The notes: generated by a model not told the origin, from the letters alone. A stretch of DNA of 64,000 bases from Sedimenticola selenatireducens DSM 17993 (GCF_000428045.1 NZ_ATZE01000022.1:34387-98386); one strand, 5' to 3'; positions 49,132 through 59,040 are shown, counted from the stretch's first letter. Made by a program: numbers and translations.

Positions 49132-50268
49132 ATGAGAGATTCAACACGCAGCATTATCAATAACACCAAGCCGGCCGCCATGGTTGACCATAACCTGGTT
49201 CCTGAACTCAGTTTCGAGGGGCTGCTGGTCGAGAAACGGCCTGCCAAGCGCCGTGACGGTACCGTGGCAGAGGGGCTCTACAACATGTGGATCACCCTGA
49301 ATAACCCGGCCCAATATAACTCCTATACTACTGAGATGGTGAAGGGCGTGATCCTCGCGTTCCGTGCCGCCAGTTCCGCCCGTGATGTGAACGCCGTGGT
49401 GTTTACCGGTGCCGGCGACAAGGCGTTCTGTACCGGTGGCAATACCAAGGAATATGCCGAGTACTATGCCGGCAACCCGCAGGAATACCGTCAGTATATG
49501 CGCCTGTTTAACGACATGGTCAGCGCCATGTTGGGCTGCGACAAGCCGGTGATCTGCCGGGTCAATGGCATGCGTATCGGCGGCGGACAGGAGATCGGCA
49601 TGGCGGCGGATTACTCCGTGGCACAGGATCTGGCCAACTTCGGCCAGGCCGGTCCCAAGCACGGTTCCGCGGCCATTGGCGGCGCTACCGACTTCCTGCC
49701 GGTCATGATCGGCTGCGAGCAGGCGATGGTTTCCGGCACGCTGTGTGAGCCCTTCTCGGCACACAAGGCGTACCGCCTGGGTATCGTCTCCCAGATCGTA
49801 CCGGCCCTGAAGGTGGACGGTAAGTTTGTCGCCAACCCGATGGCGGTCACCGACCAGATGCTGGATGAGTATGGTCGCATCGTGCACGGTGAGTTCAAAA
49901 GTGGCGAAGAGGCCAAGGCGGCCAAGGCACTGATCAAGCAGGGCGAGATCGATCTGAGCCTGCTGGACCAGGCGGTGGAAGATCTCTGCGCCAAGCTGAT
50001 CGAGACCTTCCCCGAGTGCATGACCAAAAGTCTTGAGGAACTGCGCAAACCGAAACTGGAGGCGTGGAACCGCAACAAGGAAAACTCCCGGGCTTGGTTG
50101 GCCCTGAACATGATGAACGAGGCCCGCACCGGTTTCCGTGCCTTCAATGAAGGCAATCGCGAGGTGGGACGTGAGATCGACTTTGTCGCCCTGCGCCAGG
50201 CCCTGGCAGAGGCGGCTCCCTGGACTCCCGAGCTGATCGAGAGCCTGATGCCGGGTAAGGAGGGCTGA
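49132..50268 (+). CDS. oah: 6-oxocyclohex-1-ene-1-carbonyl-CoA hydrolase
   Basis: A 378-residue crotonase-superfamily ring-opening hydrolase that converts the 6-oxo-enoyl-CoA to 3-hydroxypimelyl-CoA. The oxyanion segments FTGAGDKAFCTGGNTKEYA (in part) and VNGMRIGGGQEIGMAADYS (in part) are seen. Length (about 120 residues above ordinary crotonases, with a helical C-terminal extension) is typical of Oah/BamA. The denitrifier-type gene order points to Oah. It lies 12 bases after had with AAAGGGG upstream. Confidence 0.93.
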   Translation: MRDSTRSIINNTKPAAMVDHNLVPELSFEGLLVEKRPAKRRDGTVAEGLYNMWITLNNPAQYNSYTTEMVKGVILAFRAASSARDVNAVVFTGAGDKAFCTGGNTKEYAEYYAGNPQEYRQYMRLFNDMVSAMLGCDKPVICRVNGMRIGGGQEIGMAADYSVAQDLANFGQAGPKHGSAAIGGATDFLPVMIGCEQAMVSGTLCEPFSAHKAYRLGIVSQIVPALKVDGKFVANPMAVTDQMLDEYGRIVHGEFKSGEEAKAAKALIKQGEIDLSLLDQAVEDLCAKLIETFPECMTKSLEELRKPKLEAWNRNKENSRAWLALNMMNEARTGFRAFNEGNREVGREIDFVALRQALAEAAPWTPELIESLMPGKEG

Positions 50269-50271
50269 GGC

Positions 50272-51042
50272 ATGAGCGATTCGCCGCTCAAGGTTTGGAT
50301 GGACCGGGACGGGGCGCTGCTGCGGCTGCGGCTCAACCGGCCCAAGGCCAATATTGTGGATGCCGCCATGATCGGCGCACTGCAGACGGCCTTCGAGCAA
50401 TATGCCGGGCAGGCTTCGTTGCGCGCTGTGCTGCTGGATGCTGAAGGTCCCCACTTCAGCTTTGGCGCCAGTGTGGAGGAGCATCTGCCCGGCAGTTGCG
50501 CTGCCATGCTGCGCAGCCTGCATCGCCTGATTGAGACCATGCTGGATTTCCCGGTGCCGATCCTGGTAGCCATCCGGGGTCAGTGTCTGGGCGGTGGCCT
50601 GGAAGTGGTCGCGGCCGGCAGCCAGTTGTTTGCCGCGCCCGATGCGCGTCTGGGTCAGCCGGAGATACAGCTGGCGGTGTTCGCCCCGGCGGCCTCCTGC
50701 CTGCTACCCGAGCGAATCGGTCTGGCCAACGCGGAAGACCTGCTGTTTTCCGGTCGCAGCGTCAAGAGTGACGAGGCCCTGAGCATGGGGCTGGTTAATC
50801 AGGTTGCCGAAGATCCCGAGGCAGCGGCAATCGCCTATTTCGACAAATTCCTTGCGCCCCATTCGGCCTCTTCGCTGCGTTTTGCAGTGCAGGCGGCCAG
50901 AAGTGATGTGGTGGCGCGTATCAAAGCCAAACTGGCAAGCGTTGAAGCCCTTTATCTGGACGGTCTGATGGCCAGTCATGATGCTGTAGAAGGTTTAAAT
51001 GCGTTCCTTGAGAAACGTCCAGCCAAATGGGAGGACAGGTAA
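50272..51042 (+). CDS. dch: Cyclohexa-1,5-diene-1-carbonyl-CoA hydratase
   Basis: A 256-residue crotonase-fold hydratase that adds water to the dienoyl-CoA made by benzoyl-CoA reductase. It has the usual CoA-binding loops (DAEGPHFSFGASVEEHL and RGQCLGGGLEVVAAGS, in part). It begins three bases after the oah stop with AAGGAGGGCTGAGGC upstream. Length and position match Dch of Thauera. Confidence 0.92.
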   Translation: MSDSPLKVWMDRDGALLRLRLNRPKANIVDAAMIGALQTAFEQYAGQASLRAVLLDAEGPHFSFGASVEEHLPGSCAAMLRSLHRLIETMLDFPVPILVAIRGQCLGGGLEVVAAGSQLFAAPDARLGQPEIQLAVFAPAASCLLPERIGLANAEDLLFSGRSVKSDEALSMGLVNQVAEDPEAAAIAYFDKFLAPHSASSLRFAVQAARSDVVARIKAKLASVEALYLDGLMASHDAVEGLNAFLEKRPAKWEDR

Positions 51043-51044
51043 GT

Positions 51045-52205
51045 ATGAGTACTGCAGAGATAATCGCACGCTGTGAAGAGTTGTATGAAGATACTACTTT
51101 CGCTGCATCACGTGCCTGGAAAGAGGCGGCTCCCGGTCGCAAAGTGGTTGGATTCATGCCGGTGTACATTCCGGAGGAGATCATCCATGCCGCCGGCATG
51201 CTGCCCCTGGGCATCCTGGGTGGTGGTGACGGCCTGGAGGTGATCCATGGTGACGCCTTCTACCAGAGCTACATCTGCCGCATCCCCCGTTCCACCATTG
51301 AACTGGGCCTGACCGGTCGTCTCGACTTTGTCGATGGCATGCTGTTCCCCAGCATCTGCGACGTAATCCGCAACCTCTCCGGTATGTGGAAGCTGATGAA
51401 GCCGAACGTCTATGCCAAGTATTTTGACGTACCGCAGAACTACCGCGATGACATCGGTGGCGAGTATTACCAGAGGGAGATGCAGGAGCTGCGCCATGAC
51501 ATGGAGAAGCTCTCCGGTAACAAGATTACCGATGAGGCGCTGAGCAACTCCATCGCCATCTATAACCAGCACCGTCAACTGGTGCGTGATGTCTACGCCA
51601 TGCGTTCCGACGAGCCCTGGAAGGTGCCGAGTTCCGAGGTCTATCTGCTGATGCGTGCCGGTCAGGTACTGCCGGTTGAAGAGCATATTGTGATGCTGAC
51701 CGACTACATGGCAGCGGCCCAGGAAGAGGATCGCCCGATCCGCGATAACTGTCGCATCATCACTTGTGGTGCGTTCTGTGAACAGCCGCCGCTGAACCTG
51801 ATCAAGTCGATCGAGATGGCCGGTTGTTATGTGGTGGATGATGACTACATGCTGGTCAACCGCTGGCTGATGGAAGAGGTGCCCACGGAGGGTGACCCGA
51901 TCAAGAACCTGGCGGATGCCTTCCTCCATCACTCGGCCGACTCTTCCGCCAAATACTGCGACACCCAGGAGAAGGTTGGTCAGTATCTACTGGACTCGGT
52001 AAGGAAAAACAAGGCGGAAGGTGTGATCTTCGCCGCGCCGAGTTTCTGTGACCCGGCCCTGCTGGAACGCCCCCTGCTGGCCGCCAAGATGAGCGAGAAT
52101 GATGTACCGCACATCTCCTTTAAATATGCAGAGAACTCGGGTCAGATGCAGCCGATCCGCGAACAGGCGGGTACCTTTGCCGATTCCCTCAAGCTGTGGA
52201 GCTAA
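51045..52205 (+). CDS. bcrC: Benzoyl-CoA reductase, gamma subunit
   Basis: A 386-residue member of the 2-hydroxyacyl-CoA dehydratase D-like family. With BcrB it forms the module that binds benzoyl-CoA and carries iron-sulfur clusters. Cys residues in YICRIPRS, SICDVIRN and SFCDPALL are probable cluster ligands. The ATG at 51045 follows GGAGGACAGG and lies two bases after dch. The order C-B-A-D is that of the class I ATP-dependent reductase of Thauera aromatica. Confidence 0.93.
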   Translation: MSTAEIIARCEELYEDTTFAASRAWKEAAPGRKVVGFMPVYIPEEIIHAAGMLPLGILGGGDGLEVIHGDAFYQSYICRIPRSTIELGLTGRLDFVDGMLFPSICDVIRNLSGMWKLMKPNVYAKYFDVPQNYRDDIGGEYYQREMQELRHDMEKLSGNKITDEALSNSIAIYNQHRQLVRDVYAMRSDEPWKVPSSEVYLLMRAGQVLPVEEHIVMLTDYMAAAQEEDRPIRDNCRIITCGAFCEQPPLNLIKSIEMAGCYVVDDDYMLVNRWLMEEVPTEGDPIKNLADAFLHHSADSSAKYCDTQEKVGQYLLDSVRKNKAEGVIFAAPSFCDPALLERPLLAAKMSENDVPHISFKYAENSGQMQPIREQAGTFADSLKLWS

Positions 52206-52212
52206 GATCACT

Positions 52213-53508
52213 ATGAATACTGCAACCAAACCAGAAGCGATCAAAGACGCATCGATGCTCAAGCAGAAAGAGATGATCGCAGGCAACTACGATGCACTCA
52301 CCGGTGCTCCTGAAACCGGCAAAAAGATCGTCTCAACTTTCGTTCCGGGAAACCTGAACGAGCTGATCAGCAGCTTCGGCCTGCTCAATAATCTGCCGGA
52401 GATCAATGCGATCAACAACGGCATGCGCAAGCAGAGCGGCGGCATGATCATGGATGCCGAACGCGGTGGTCACTCAGAGGATGTTTGTACCTACGTGAAG
52501 GCGGACATCGGCATGATGTCCAAGGGCAACATTGCCCCCAATGGCAAGGTGATGCCAAACCCCGATCTGCTGCTGCTCTCTTACACCGGCTGCTTTACTT
52601 TCATGAAGTGGTTCGAGCTGCTGCGCAAGGAGTACAACTGCGACACCGTCATGTTGCAGGTGCCCTATACCGGCGACGGTGTCATTACCGACAACATGCG
52701 TGACTTTGTGGTCAAGCAGTTAAAGGAAGAGGTGATTCCGGCACTGGAAAAGACCTCGGGCGTCAAGTTTGATATCGACCGGTTGCGGGAGAACATGGCC
52801 CGTTCCGCCAAGGCGGAAGACGACTTGGTCTGGGTATTGGAGAGCGCCAAGAATGTGCGTTCACCTATTGATGCCTACTTCGGTGGTGTCTACTACATTG
52901 GCCCGATCTTCACCGCATTCCGCGGTACCCAGGATGCCATTGAGTACTATCAGCTGTTGCGCGGTGAGATCGAGCAGCGGTTAAAGGATGGTCTTGGACC
53001 TATCACCCCGGAAGGTGACATGGGTGAAGAGAAATACCGTCTGGTTGTGGAAGGTCCGCCAAACTGGACCAGCTTCCGCGAGTTCTGGAAGATGTTCTAT
53101 GACGAGGGCGCCGTGGTTGTGGCCAGCACCTACACCAAGGTGGGCGGCGTGTATGACGAGGGTTTCCGTCATGATCCGACCAATCCGCTGGAGTCACTGG
53201 CCGACTACTGCCTGGGTTGTTACACCAACCGCAACATGCCCAGCCGTGTCGACCTGATTGAGAAGTACATGAATGAGTATCAGGCCGATGGTCTGCTCAT
53301 CAACTCCATCAAGAGCTGCAACAGCTTTTCAGCCGGCCAGTTGATGATGATGAACGAAATCGAGAAACGCACCGGTAAACCGGGTGCATTTGTAGAGACT
53401 GATCTGGTTGACCCGCGTTACTTCTCCGCGGCCAATGTGAAAAACCGCCTGGAGAGTTATTTCCAGATGGTCGATCAGAAACGTCGTTCCAGCAGAAAGA
53501 CAGCTTAA
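52213..53508 (+). CDS. bcrB: Benzoyl-CoA reductase, beta subunit
   Basis: A 431-residue 2-hydroxyacyl-CoA dehydratase-like subunit that pairs with BcrC. The ATG at 52213 gives the family-typical N-terminus; a longer open frame upstream overlaps bcrC and is not used. Candidate cluster ligands are in EDVCTYVK, YTGCFTFMKW and KSCNSFSAGQ. It starts seven bases after bcrC. Confidence 0.93.
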   Translation: MNTATKPEAIKDASMLKQKEMIAGNYDALTGAPETGKKIVSTFVPGNLNELISSFGLLNNLPEINAINNGMRKQSGGMIMDAERGGHSEDVCTYVKADIGMMSKGNIAPNGKVMPNPDLLLLSYTGCFTFMKWFELLRKEYNCDTVMLQVPYTGDGVITDNMRDFVVKQLKEEVIPALEKTSGVKFDIDRLRENMARSAKAEDDLVWVLESAKNVRSPIDAYFGGVYYIGPIFTAFRGTQDAIEYYQLLRGEIEQRLKDGLGPITPEGDMGEEKYRLVVEGPPNWTSFREFWKMFYDEGAVVVASTYTKVGGVYDEGFRHDPTNPLESLADYCLGCYTNRNMPSRVDLIEKYMNEYQADGLLINSIKSCNSFSAGQLMMMNEIEKRTGKPGAFVETDLVDPRYFSAANVKNRLESYFQMVDQKRRSSRKTA

Positions 53509-53520
53509 GGGGGCCTGAGC

Positions 53521-54840
53521 ATGAAGTGTTATATAGGCATTGACCTGGGTTCCACCACCACCAAGGCGGTGGTAATGGACGAAAAAGGCGAAGTATTGGG
53601 ACGTGGTATTACCAACTCCCGCTCCAACTATGATACCGCCAGCCGCGTGGCGAAACTGGAAGCATTCATTAGCACGCGTCTGACCCTGTTTCATCGCCAG
53701 CTGGAAGGGCTGGCCGGGCTCGAGGGTGAGAAGATCGACCGGTTGCTGTTCAACCTGGAGCGTCACTTCCGCTTGGAGCTGTTCCTGGAACAGCTGGAAG
53801 ATCTGCATCAGACCTGTGCGGAAAATGCGGGAGATCTGCGCTATCCGGGACAGAAAGAGAAGATCTGTGGCGTGCTGGATGTGGCCTTTGCCCGTCTGGC
53901 CGACAAGCTGCAGGGACTGTTTGGACCGGGCGTGGTGCGCAAGTCTGACTTCTTCCGCGATCTGGCCGGTTCTGAGTACATGAACATTGCCGAAGAGACC
54001 GCGAAAGAGATGGGTATGAATTTCGATACCCTGATCAACATCTATGACAAGTCGATTATTGAGGTGGAGAACCGTCCACCAAATGCCGACATGGAAGGAA
54101 AATTCCTGCGGGCACTGACCAAGGTGCTGGAAGAAGAGACTGATCTCAGTGTCGATCCGGCTGATGTGATGGAGGCAATCAAGAAGGTGCTGGATCTGGA
54201 CCTGGAAGAGACCTTTGTCGTTGGCACTGGGTATGGCCGCGTACGTCTGCCGTTCCCGAAAGAGCACATTCGCTCCGAGATTCTGTGTCACGGCCTGGGC
54301 GCTCATCTGATGTATCCCAAGACCCGCACCGTGCTGGATATCGGCGGACAGGACACCAAGGGTATCCAGATCGACGACAAGGGTATCGTGGTCAACTTCC
54401 AGATGAATGACCGTTGTGCCGCCGGTTGCGGTCGCTACCTCGGTTACATCGCTGACGAGATGAACCTGGGCCTGCACGAACTGGGACCGATGGCCATGCA
54501 AGCCACCAAGACCGTGCGCATCAACTCTACCTGTACCGTGTTTGCCGGTGCCGAGTTGCGCGACCGCCTGTCGCTGGGTGAAAAACGTGAGGACATCATG
54601 GCCGGTCTGCACCGCGCCATTATCCTGCGCGCCATGTCGATCATTTCCCGCTCCGGCGGTATCGATGATGAATTCACCTTTACCGGTGGTGTGGCCAAGA
54701 ACGAGGCCGCTGTCAAACAGTTGCGCGAACTGGTTCAGGAGAACTATGGCGACGTGCAGATCAATATCGACCCGGATTCAATTTATACCGGGGCACTGGG
54801 TGGTGCAGAGTTTGCCCGCCGTGCCGTAGAGGAGGCATAA
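53521..54840 (+). CDS. bcrA: Benzoyl-CoA reductase, alpha subunit (ATP-hydrolysing)
   Basis: A 439-residue ASKHA-fold ATPase of the BcrA/BadF/HgdC type. The phosphate loop [16 protein letters not shown] opens the protein, and the bridging cluster Cys lies in [13 protein letters not shown]. An insert of about 140 residues (about 60-200) separates the two ATPase halves, as in BcrA proteins. With BcrD it drives ATP-coupled electron transfer to BcrBC. GGGGGCCTGAGC precedes the start. Confidence 0.94.
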   Translation: MKCYIGIDLGSTTTKAVVMDEKGEVLGRGITNSRSNYDTASRVAKLEAFISTRLTLFHRQLEGLAGLEGEKIDRLLFNLERHFRLELFLEQLEDLHQTCAENAGDLRYPGQKEKICGVLDVAFARLADKLQGLFGPGVVRKSDFFRDLAGSEYMNIAEETAKEMGMNFDTLINIYDKSIIEVENRPPNADMEGKFLRALTKVLEEETDLSVDPADVMEAIKKVLDLDLEETFVVGTGYGRVRLPFPKEHIRSEILCHGLGAHLMYPKTRTVLDIGGQDTKGIQIDDKGIVVNFQMNDRCAAGCGRYLGYIADEMNLGLHELGPMAMQATKTVRINSTCTVFAGAELRDRLSLGEKREDIMAGLHRAIILRAMSIISRSGGIDDEFTFTGGVAKNEAAVKQLRELVQENYGDVQINIDPDSIYTGALGGAEFARRAVEEA

Positions 54841-54842
54841 GC

Positions 54843-55685
54843 ATGACGACAAGTATAGGCATTGATGTTGGCTCAGGTTGTATTAAAACCGTTCTGTTCA
54901 AAACAGATGGGGACAACTATGAGTGGGTGGCCCGTCGCAATGACAAGATCCGTCAACGCGATCCGAAGGAGCTGGCGCGGCGCGCCTACGACGAGGTGCT
55001 GGAAGAGGCCGGGCTTAAAGAGTCGGATGTTCAGTACACCGCCACCACCGGCGACGGTGAGAACATCGAGTTCTCTACCGGTCACTTCTACTCCATGACG
55101 ACACACGCCCGTGGCGCCATCTACCTCAACCCCGAGTCCCGCTCGGTGCTGGATATGGGCGCGCTCAATGGTCGAGCGGTAAAGATGGATGAGCACGGCA
55201 AGGTGTTGACCTATCGTATGACCAGTCAGTGTGCTTCCGGCTCGGGCCAGTTCCTGGAGAATATCTCCCGTTACCTGGGTATTGCCCAGAACGAGATTGG
55301 TGAACTCTCCAAGCAGGCTGACAATCCGGAAGATGTATCCAGTATCTGTGCGGTACTGGCGGAGACCGATGTGATCAACATGGTGTCGCGCGGCATCTCG
55401 GCACCCAATATCCTGCGTGGAATCCATGACTCCATGGCGGGTCGACTGGTAAAACTGCTGCGCGTAATCAAGGCTAACGAGGGTGTGACATTCCTCAGTG
55501 GCGGTCTGGCGCTGGACGAGGGGCTGATGGACTCCATCAACGCCTCCATGGTTAAAATGAAGATTCCGACCAAGGCGGTGAACCATCCGGATTCTCCTTA
55601 TGCTGGTGCCATCGGTGCCGCCATCTGGGGCGCCTATCGTTACGAGAAGCTGGCTGAGCAGGGCTCACTGGCAATCGCGTCATAA
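54843..55685 (+). CDS. bcrD: Benzoyl-CoA reductase, delta subunit (ATP-hydrolysing)
   Basis: A 280-residue ASKHA ATPase without the large insert of BcrA. The phosphate loop is SIGIDVGSGCIKTVLF; the cluster-bridging Cys are in TSQCASGSGQFLE and SSICAVLAETDV. It starts two bases after the bcrA stop. The BcrAD pair shares one 4Fe-4S cluster and couples two ATP to each electron. Confidence 0.94.
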   Translation: MTTSIGIDVGSGCIKTVLFKTDGDNYEWVARRNDKIRQRDPKELARRAYDEVLEEAGLKESDVQYTATTGDGENIEFSTGHFYSMTTHARGAIYLNPESRSVLDMGALNGRAVKMDEHGKVLTYRMTSQCASGSGQFLENISRYLGIAQNEIGELSKQADNPEDVSSICAVLAETDVINMVSRGISAPNILRGIHDSMAGRLVKLLRVIKANEGVTFLSGGLALDEGLMDSINASMVKMKIPTKAVNHPDSPYAGAIGAAIWGAYRYEKLAEQGSLAIAS

Positions 55686-55714
55686 TCATCTATCCCACGT
55701 AAGGAGAAATTGCT

Positions 55715-55957
55715 ATGGCCCTTATGATTAATGAAGACTGCACCGCTTGTGATGCCTGCCCGACCGAGTGTCCGAACGATGCCATCACGGCGGGTGATCC
55801 GATGTACGTGATCGATCCGATGAAATGCACCGAATGCGTCGGCGCCGAGGACGAACCACAGTGCCAGCTGGTCTGCCCACCGGATTGTATCGTACCCAAT
55901 CCGGATTTTGAGGAGACCCAGGAACAGCTGCAGGCGAAGTACGAGACGCTGCACTGA
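55715..55957 (+). CDS. 2[4Fe-4S] ferredoxin of the benzoyl-CoA pathway
   Basis: An 80-residue Alvin-type ferredoxin with Cys 9, 12, 15, 19 and a second site with an eight-residue insert (Cys 38, 41, 50, 54), plus Cys58. It is the likely electron donor to BcrABCD, reduced by KorAB. AAGGAG precedes the ATG and it follows bcrD by 29 bases. A close paralogue is at 61034 with identical Cys positions. Confidence 0.93.
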   Translation: MALMINEDCTACDACPTECPNDAITAGDPMYVIDPMKCTECVGAEDEPQCQLVCPPDCIVPNPDFEETQEQLQAKYETLH

Positions 55958-56104
55958 GTTGACTGAAGGTCAAGCCGGGCAACCGTCTCCCGCGGATTGG
56001 ATCAGGCCGTACCAATCCGCAGTGGAGTCGCTTGCCCGCCGTATTGGCCAGGCGGTGCACATTGGTGCATCAGCATGCTAAACAAAATACCCGGAGGGGT
56101 TGAG

Positions 56105-57019
56105 ATGTCGGAAAAAAAATGCCAGATACAGCCAATGCAGGAAGGCGATATTGAGCAGGTCATTGGACTGGACAAAAATCTCGGCGGCGATGCGCGCCCG
56201 GAATTTTTTAATAAACGCCTGCAGGCGATGGGCCGCTCTCCGGAGACCCATATCAGTTTCGTCGCCAGTGTGAATGGCCAGCTCTGTGGTTTCCTGTTCG
56301 CCCATGTGCTGAAGGGCGAGTTTGGCACCCATCAGCCGGTGGCGGTGATCGATGCTCTCGGTGTGCAACCCGGTGAGCAGGGTTCAGGTGTCGGCATGCT
56401 GCTGATGAATGCACTCAAGCAAGAGGCGGCTAAACGGGGTTGCGGCAGCCTGCGCACCCAGGCCAACTGGCATCAGCAGGAGCTGCTGGCTTACTTTGCC
56501 AACGCCGGTTTCACCTTGGCGGCACGCAATGTGCTGACCCGGGATACCAGCCCGCTGGCGCTGGACGAGGAAGATGATATCGAACTTCGCCCGGTACGTT
56601 CACTGGCTGAATCCGACCTGGATTCGATTCGCCGGATTGACAGACATATCACCAATGAGGATCGTGAGACCTATCTGACGCAAAAGGTAGCAGAAGTGAT
56701 TTCGGATAGCGGTGTTCGTGTCTCCATGGTGGCCGAGCAGGACGGTCTGGTGGCCGGGTTTGTAATGGCGCGGGTTGACTACGGCAGCTTTGGCCGTGCC
56801 GAGTCCACCGCCGTGGTCGATACCCTGGGTGTCGGGCCGGAGTACAAGGGGGCCGGTATCGGCTCCGCCCTGATGGCCCAGTTGATGGATAACCTGGCCT
56901 CGTTGCAGGTGGAAAATGTGCGCACCGAAGTGGAGTGGGAGAATTTTGACCTGAATCGTTTCCTGGCCAGCTCGGGGTTCCGTCCCGCCCAGGAACTGTC
57001 ACTCTCCTGCGCGCTCTGA
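56105..57019 (+). CDS. Tandem GNAT-domain acetyltransferase
   Basis: A 304-residue protein made of two GNAT folds (about 5-150 and 160-304). Each has an acetyl-CoA binding loop: VQPGEQGSGVGMLLM and VGPEYKGAGIGSALM. GGAGGGGTTGAG precedes the ATG at 56105. The target is unknown. Its place between the ferredoxin and the SDR, inside the operon, suggests acylation control of a pathway enzyme, for example a CoA ligase; that is inference. No sirtuin-type deacetylase is nearby. Confidence 0.82.
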   Translation: MSEKKCQIQPMQEGDIEQVIGLDKNLGGDARPEFFNKRLQAMGRSPETHISFVASVNGQLCGFLFAHVLKGEFGTHQPVAVIDALGVQPGEQGSGVGMLLMNALKQEAAKRGCGSLRTQANWHQQELLAYFANAGFTLAARNVLTRDTSPLALDEEDDIELRPVRSLAESDLDSIRRIDRHITNEDRETYLTQKVAEVISDSGVRVSMVAEQDGLVAGFVMARVDYGSFGRAESTAVVDTLGVGPEYKGAGIGSALMAQLMDNLASLQVENVRTEVEWENFDLNRFLASSGFRPAQELSLSCAL

Positions 57020-57029
57020 GGCGATAGTC

Positions 57030-57737
57030 ATGTGGGATTTTTCAGGCAGAAAGGCGGTTGTAACCGGAGGTGCCAGCGGTATCGGCCGGACGGTGGCCGA
57101 GATGTTGGTAGCGGCGGGTGCCGAGGTGCATGTATTTGACCTGAGCGTGGGAGAGAGCGGGTCAACACCCGGCATCTTCCATGAGGTCAATATCGGCGAC
57201 CCGGAGAGCGTCAAGGCCGCGGTGGATGAATTGCCGGATGATGTCACCCTGCTGGTGAATAATGCCGGTATCACCCGGGACAGAAGTATTGCCAAGATGA
57301 GTGACGAAGAGTGGCACTCGGTGATCAATATCAATCTGGGTGGCGCCTTCTATCTGATCCGGGCGCTTGCCCCGCGGATGCGCGAACAGGGTCATGGCCG
57401 TATTGTCAATATCACCTCGATCAACGGTATGCGGGGTAAGTTTGGTCAGGCCAACTACACTGCTGCCAAGGCGGGCATGATCGGTCTGACCAAGACGGCG
57501 GCCCGGGAACTGGGCGGCAAGGGTGTGACGGTGAATGCCGTGGCTCCCGGCATGGTACTTACCGAGATGGCGAAAAAGCTGCCGGAGGAATTCCTGCAGA
57601 AGGCGCTGGATGAGACGATGCTGAAGGAGCTGGCAACTCCGGAAGATATCGCCAATGCGGTGCTGTTTTTGCTTTCCGAAAAGGCGCGCATGATTACCGG
57701 TGAGGTGATCAAGGTGGATAGCGGTCAGTATATTTAA
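57030..57737 (+). CDS. Short-chain dehydrogenase, 3-oxoacyl reductase-like
   Basis: A 235-residue SDR with the cofactor loop TGGASGIG (12-19), NNAG (77-80) and the catalytic Ser130, Tyr143 and Lys147. It is FabG/PhbB-like. In this operon a plausible role is oxidation of 3-hydroxypimelyl-CoA to 3-oxopimelyl-CoA, the step between Oah and the thiolase; acetoacetyl-CoA reduction is an alternative. It follows the GNAT gene by 10 bases. Confidence 0.87.
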   Translation: MWDFSGRKAVVTGGASGIGRTVAEMLVAAGAEVHVFDLSVGESGSTPGIFHEVNIGDPESVKAAVDELPDDVTLLVNNAGITRDRSIAKMSDEEWHSVININLGGAFYLIRALAPRMREQGHGRIVNITSINGMRGKFGQANYTAAKAGMIGLTKTAARELGGKGVTVNAVAPGMVLTEMAKKLPEEFLQKALDETMLKELATPEDIANAVLFLLSEKARMITGEVIKVDSGQYI

Positions 57738-57777
57738 CAGATCCGGTGGATACGCCTGCCGGCTTATCCACCCACAG

Positions 57778-57812
57778 ATGTAGGGTGGATAAGCGAAGCG
57801 CATCCACCATTC
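57778..57812. repeat. GTGGAT/ATCCAC intergenic repeat
   Basis: A hairpin with arms GGTGGAT and ATCCACC around AAGCGAAGCGC, lying between the SDR and acyl-CoA dehydrogenase genes. An extra pair of half copies (GTGGATACG, CTTATCCACC) lies just before it. It resembles a dispersed repeat common in gammaproteobacteria. Confidence 0.6.
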
Positions 57813-57835
57813 TCAGACAACCGGAATAAGTGGCT

Positions 57836-59029
57836 ATGAATTCAAAAACACAGGCAAGAGCCCCATTCAAATGGGAAGACCCGTTACTCCTGGATCAGCA
57901 GTTGACTGAGGAAGAGCGGATGGTGCGGGATACCGCGCAGAAATACTGTCAGGAACAGTTGATGCCACGGGTGCTCGAGGCCAATCGCCACGAACATTTT
58001 GATCGTGAAATCATGAACGAGATGGGCGAGCTGGGTCTGCTGGGCGTCACCATTGATGGTTACGACTGCGCCGGACTCAACTATGTCTCCTACGGTTTGA
58101 TTGCGCGTGAAGTGGAGCGGGTCGATTCCGGCTACCGTTCCGCCATGAGCGTGCAGTCCAGCCTGGTGATGCATCCCATCTACGCCTACGGTACGGAAGA
58201 GCAGCGCGAGAAATACCTGCCGAAGCTGGCCACTGGTGAACTGGTGGGTTGTTTTGGCCTGACCGAGCCGGATCACGGTTCCGACCCGGCCGGCATGAAG
58301 ACCCGTGCCCGCACCGTGGATGGCGGCTACTCCCTGTCCGGCTCCAAGATGTGGATCACCAACTCACCGATCGCCGACGTCTTTATCGTTTGGGCCAAGG
58401 ATGACGAGGGTGTGATCCGTGGCTTTATCCTGGAAAAGGGTATGAAGGGACTGTCCGCACCCAAGATCGAAGGCAAGTTCTCGCTGCGCGCGTCCATCAC
58501 CGGCGAGATCGTCATGGACGAGGTATTTGTCCCGGCGGAGAATCTGCTGCCAAACGTGAAGGGGCTTGCCGGTCCCTTCGGCTGTCTCAACCGTGCCCGC
58601 TACGGCATTGCCTGGGGCGTACTGGGTGCTGCGGAAGACTGCTGGCATCGTGCGCTCACCTATACCCTGGACCGGAAACAGTTCGGTCGGCCGCTGGCGG
58701 CCAATCAGCTGATCCAGTTGAAACTGGCCAACATGCAGACCGAGATCACCCTGGGACTGCAGGGCTGCCTGCAGCTTGGACGGTTGTTTGATGCCGGACA
58801 GGCAGCGCCGGAGGCGATCTCCCTGATGAAGCGCAACAACGCTGGCAAGGCGCTGGATATCGCGCGTATTGCCCGTGATATGCACGGTGGCAACGGCATC
58901 TCGGATGAGTTCCACGTGATTCGTCACGCCATGAACCTGGAGGCGGTCAATACCTACGAAGGTACCCATGATGTGCATGCGCTGATACTTGGGCGTGCCC
59001 AGACCGGCATTCAGGCGTTCGCGCCCTGA
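57836..59029 (+). CDS. gcdH: Glutaryl-CoA dehydrogenase (decarboxylating)
   Basis: A 397-residue acyl-CoA dehydrogenase of the glutaryl-CoA branch. The catalytic Glu (about residue 375) is in NTYEGTHD, and the substrate/FAD segment is [15 protein letters not shown]. It converts glutaryl-CoA to crotonyl-CoA and CO2, the exit of the benzoyl-CoA pathway. The ATG at 57836 is preferred over the GTG two codons earlier. It is the last gene of the operon, followed by a terminator. Confidence 0.92.
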   Translation: MNSKTQARAPFKWEDPLLLDQQLTEEERMVRDTAQKYCQEQLMPRVLEANRHEHFDREIMNEMGELGLLGVTIDGYDCAGLNYVSYGLIAREVERVDSGYRSAMSVQSSLVMHPIYAYGTEEQREKYLPKLATGELVGCFGLTEPDHGSDPAGMKTRARTVDGGYSLSGSKMWITNSPIADVFIVWAKDDEGVIRGFILEKGMKGLSAPKIEGKFSLRASITGEIVMDEVFVPAENLLPNVKGLAGPFGCLNRARYGIAWGVLGAAEDCWHRALTYTLDRKQFGRPLAANQLIQLKLANMQTEITLGLQGCLQLGRLFDAGQAAPEAISLMKRNNAGKALDIARIARDMHGGNGISDEFHVIRHAMNLEAVNTYEGTHDVHALILGRAQTGIQAFAP

Positions 59030-59040
59030 TTCGTCTCCAA

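Noticed and set aside
49132..50268. Oah as BamA of strict anaerobes
   Set aside because: BamA belongs with the tungsten class II BamB-I reductase; here the gene is next to had, dch and the ATP-dependent bcrCBAD, so the denitrifier-type name fits.
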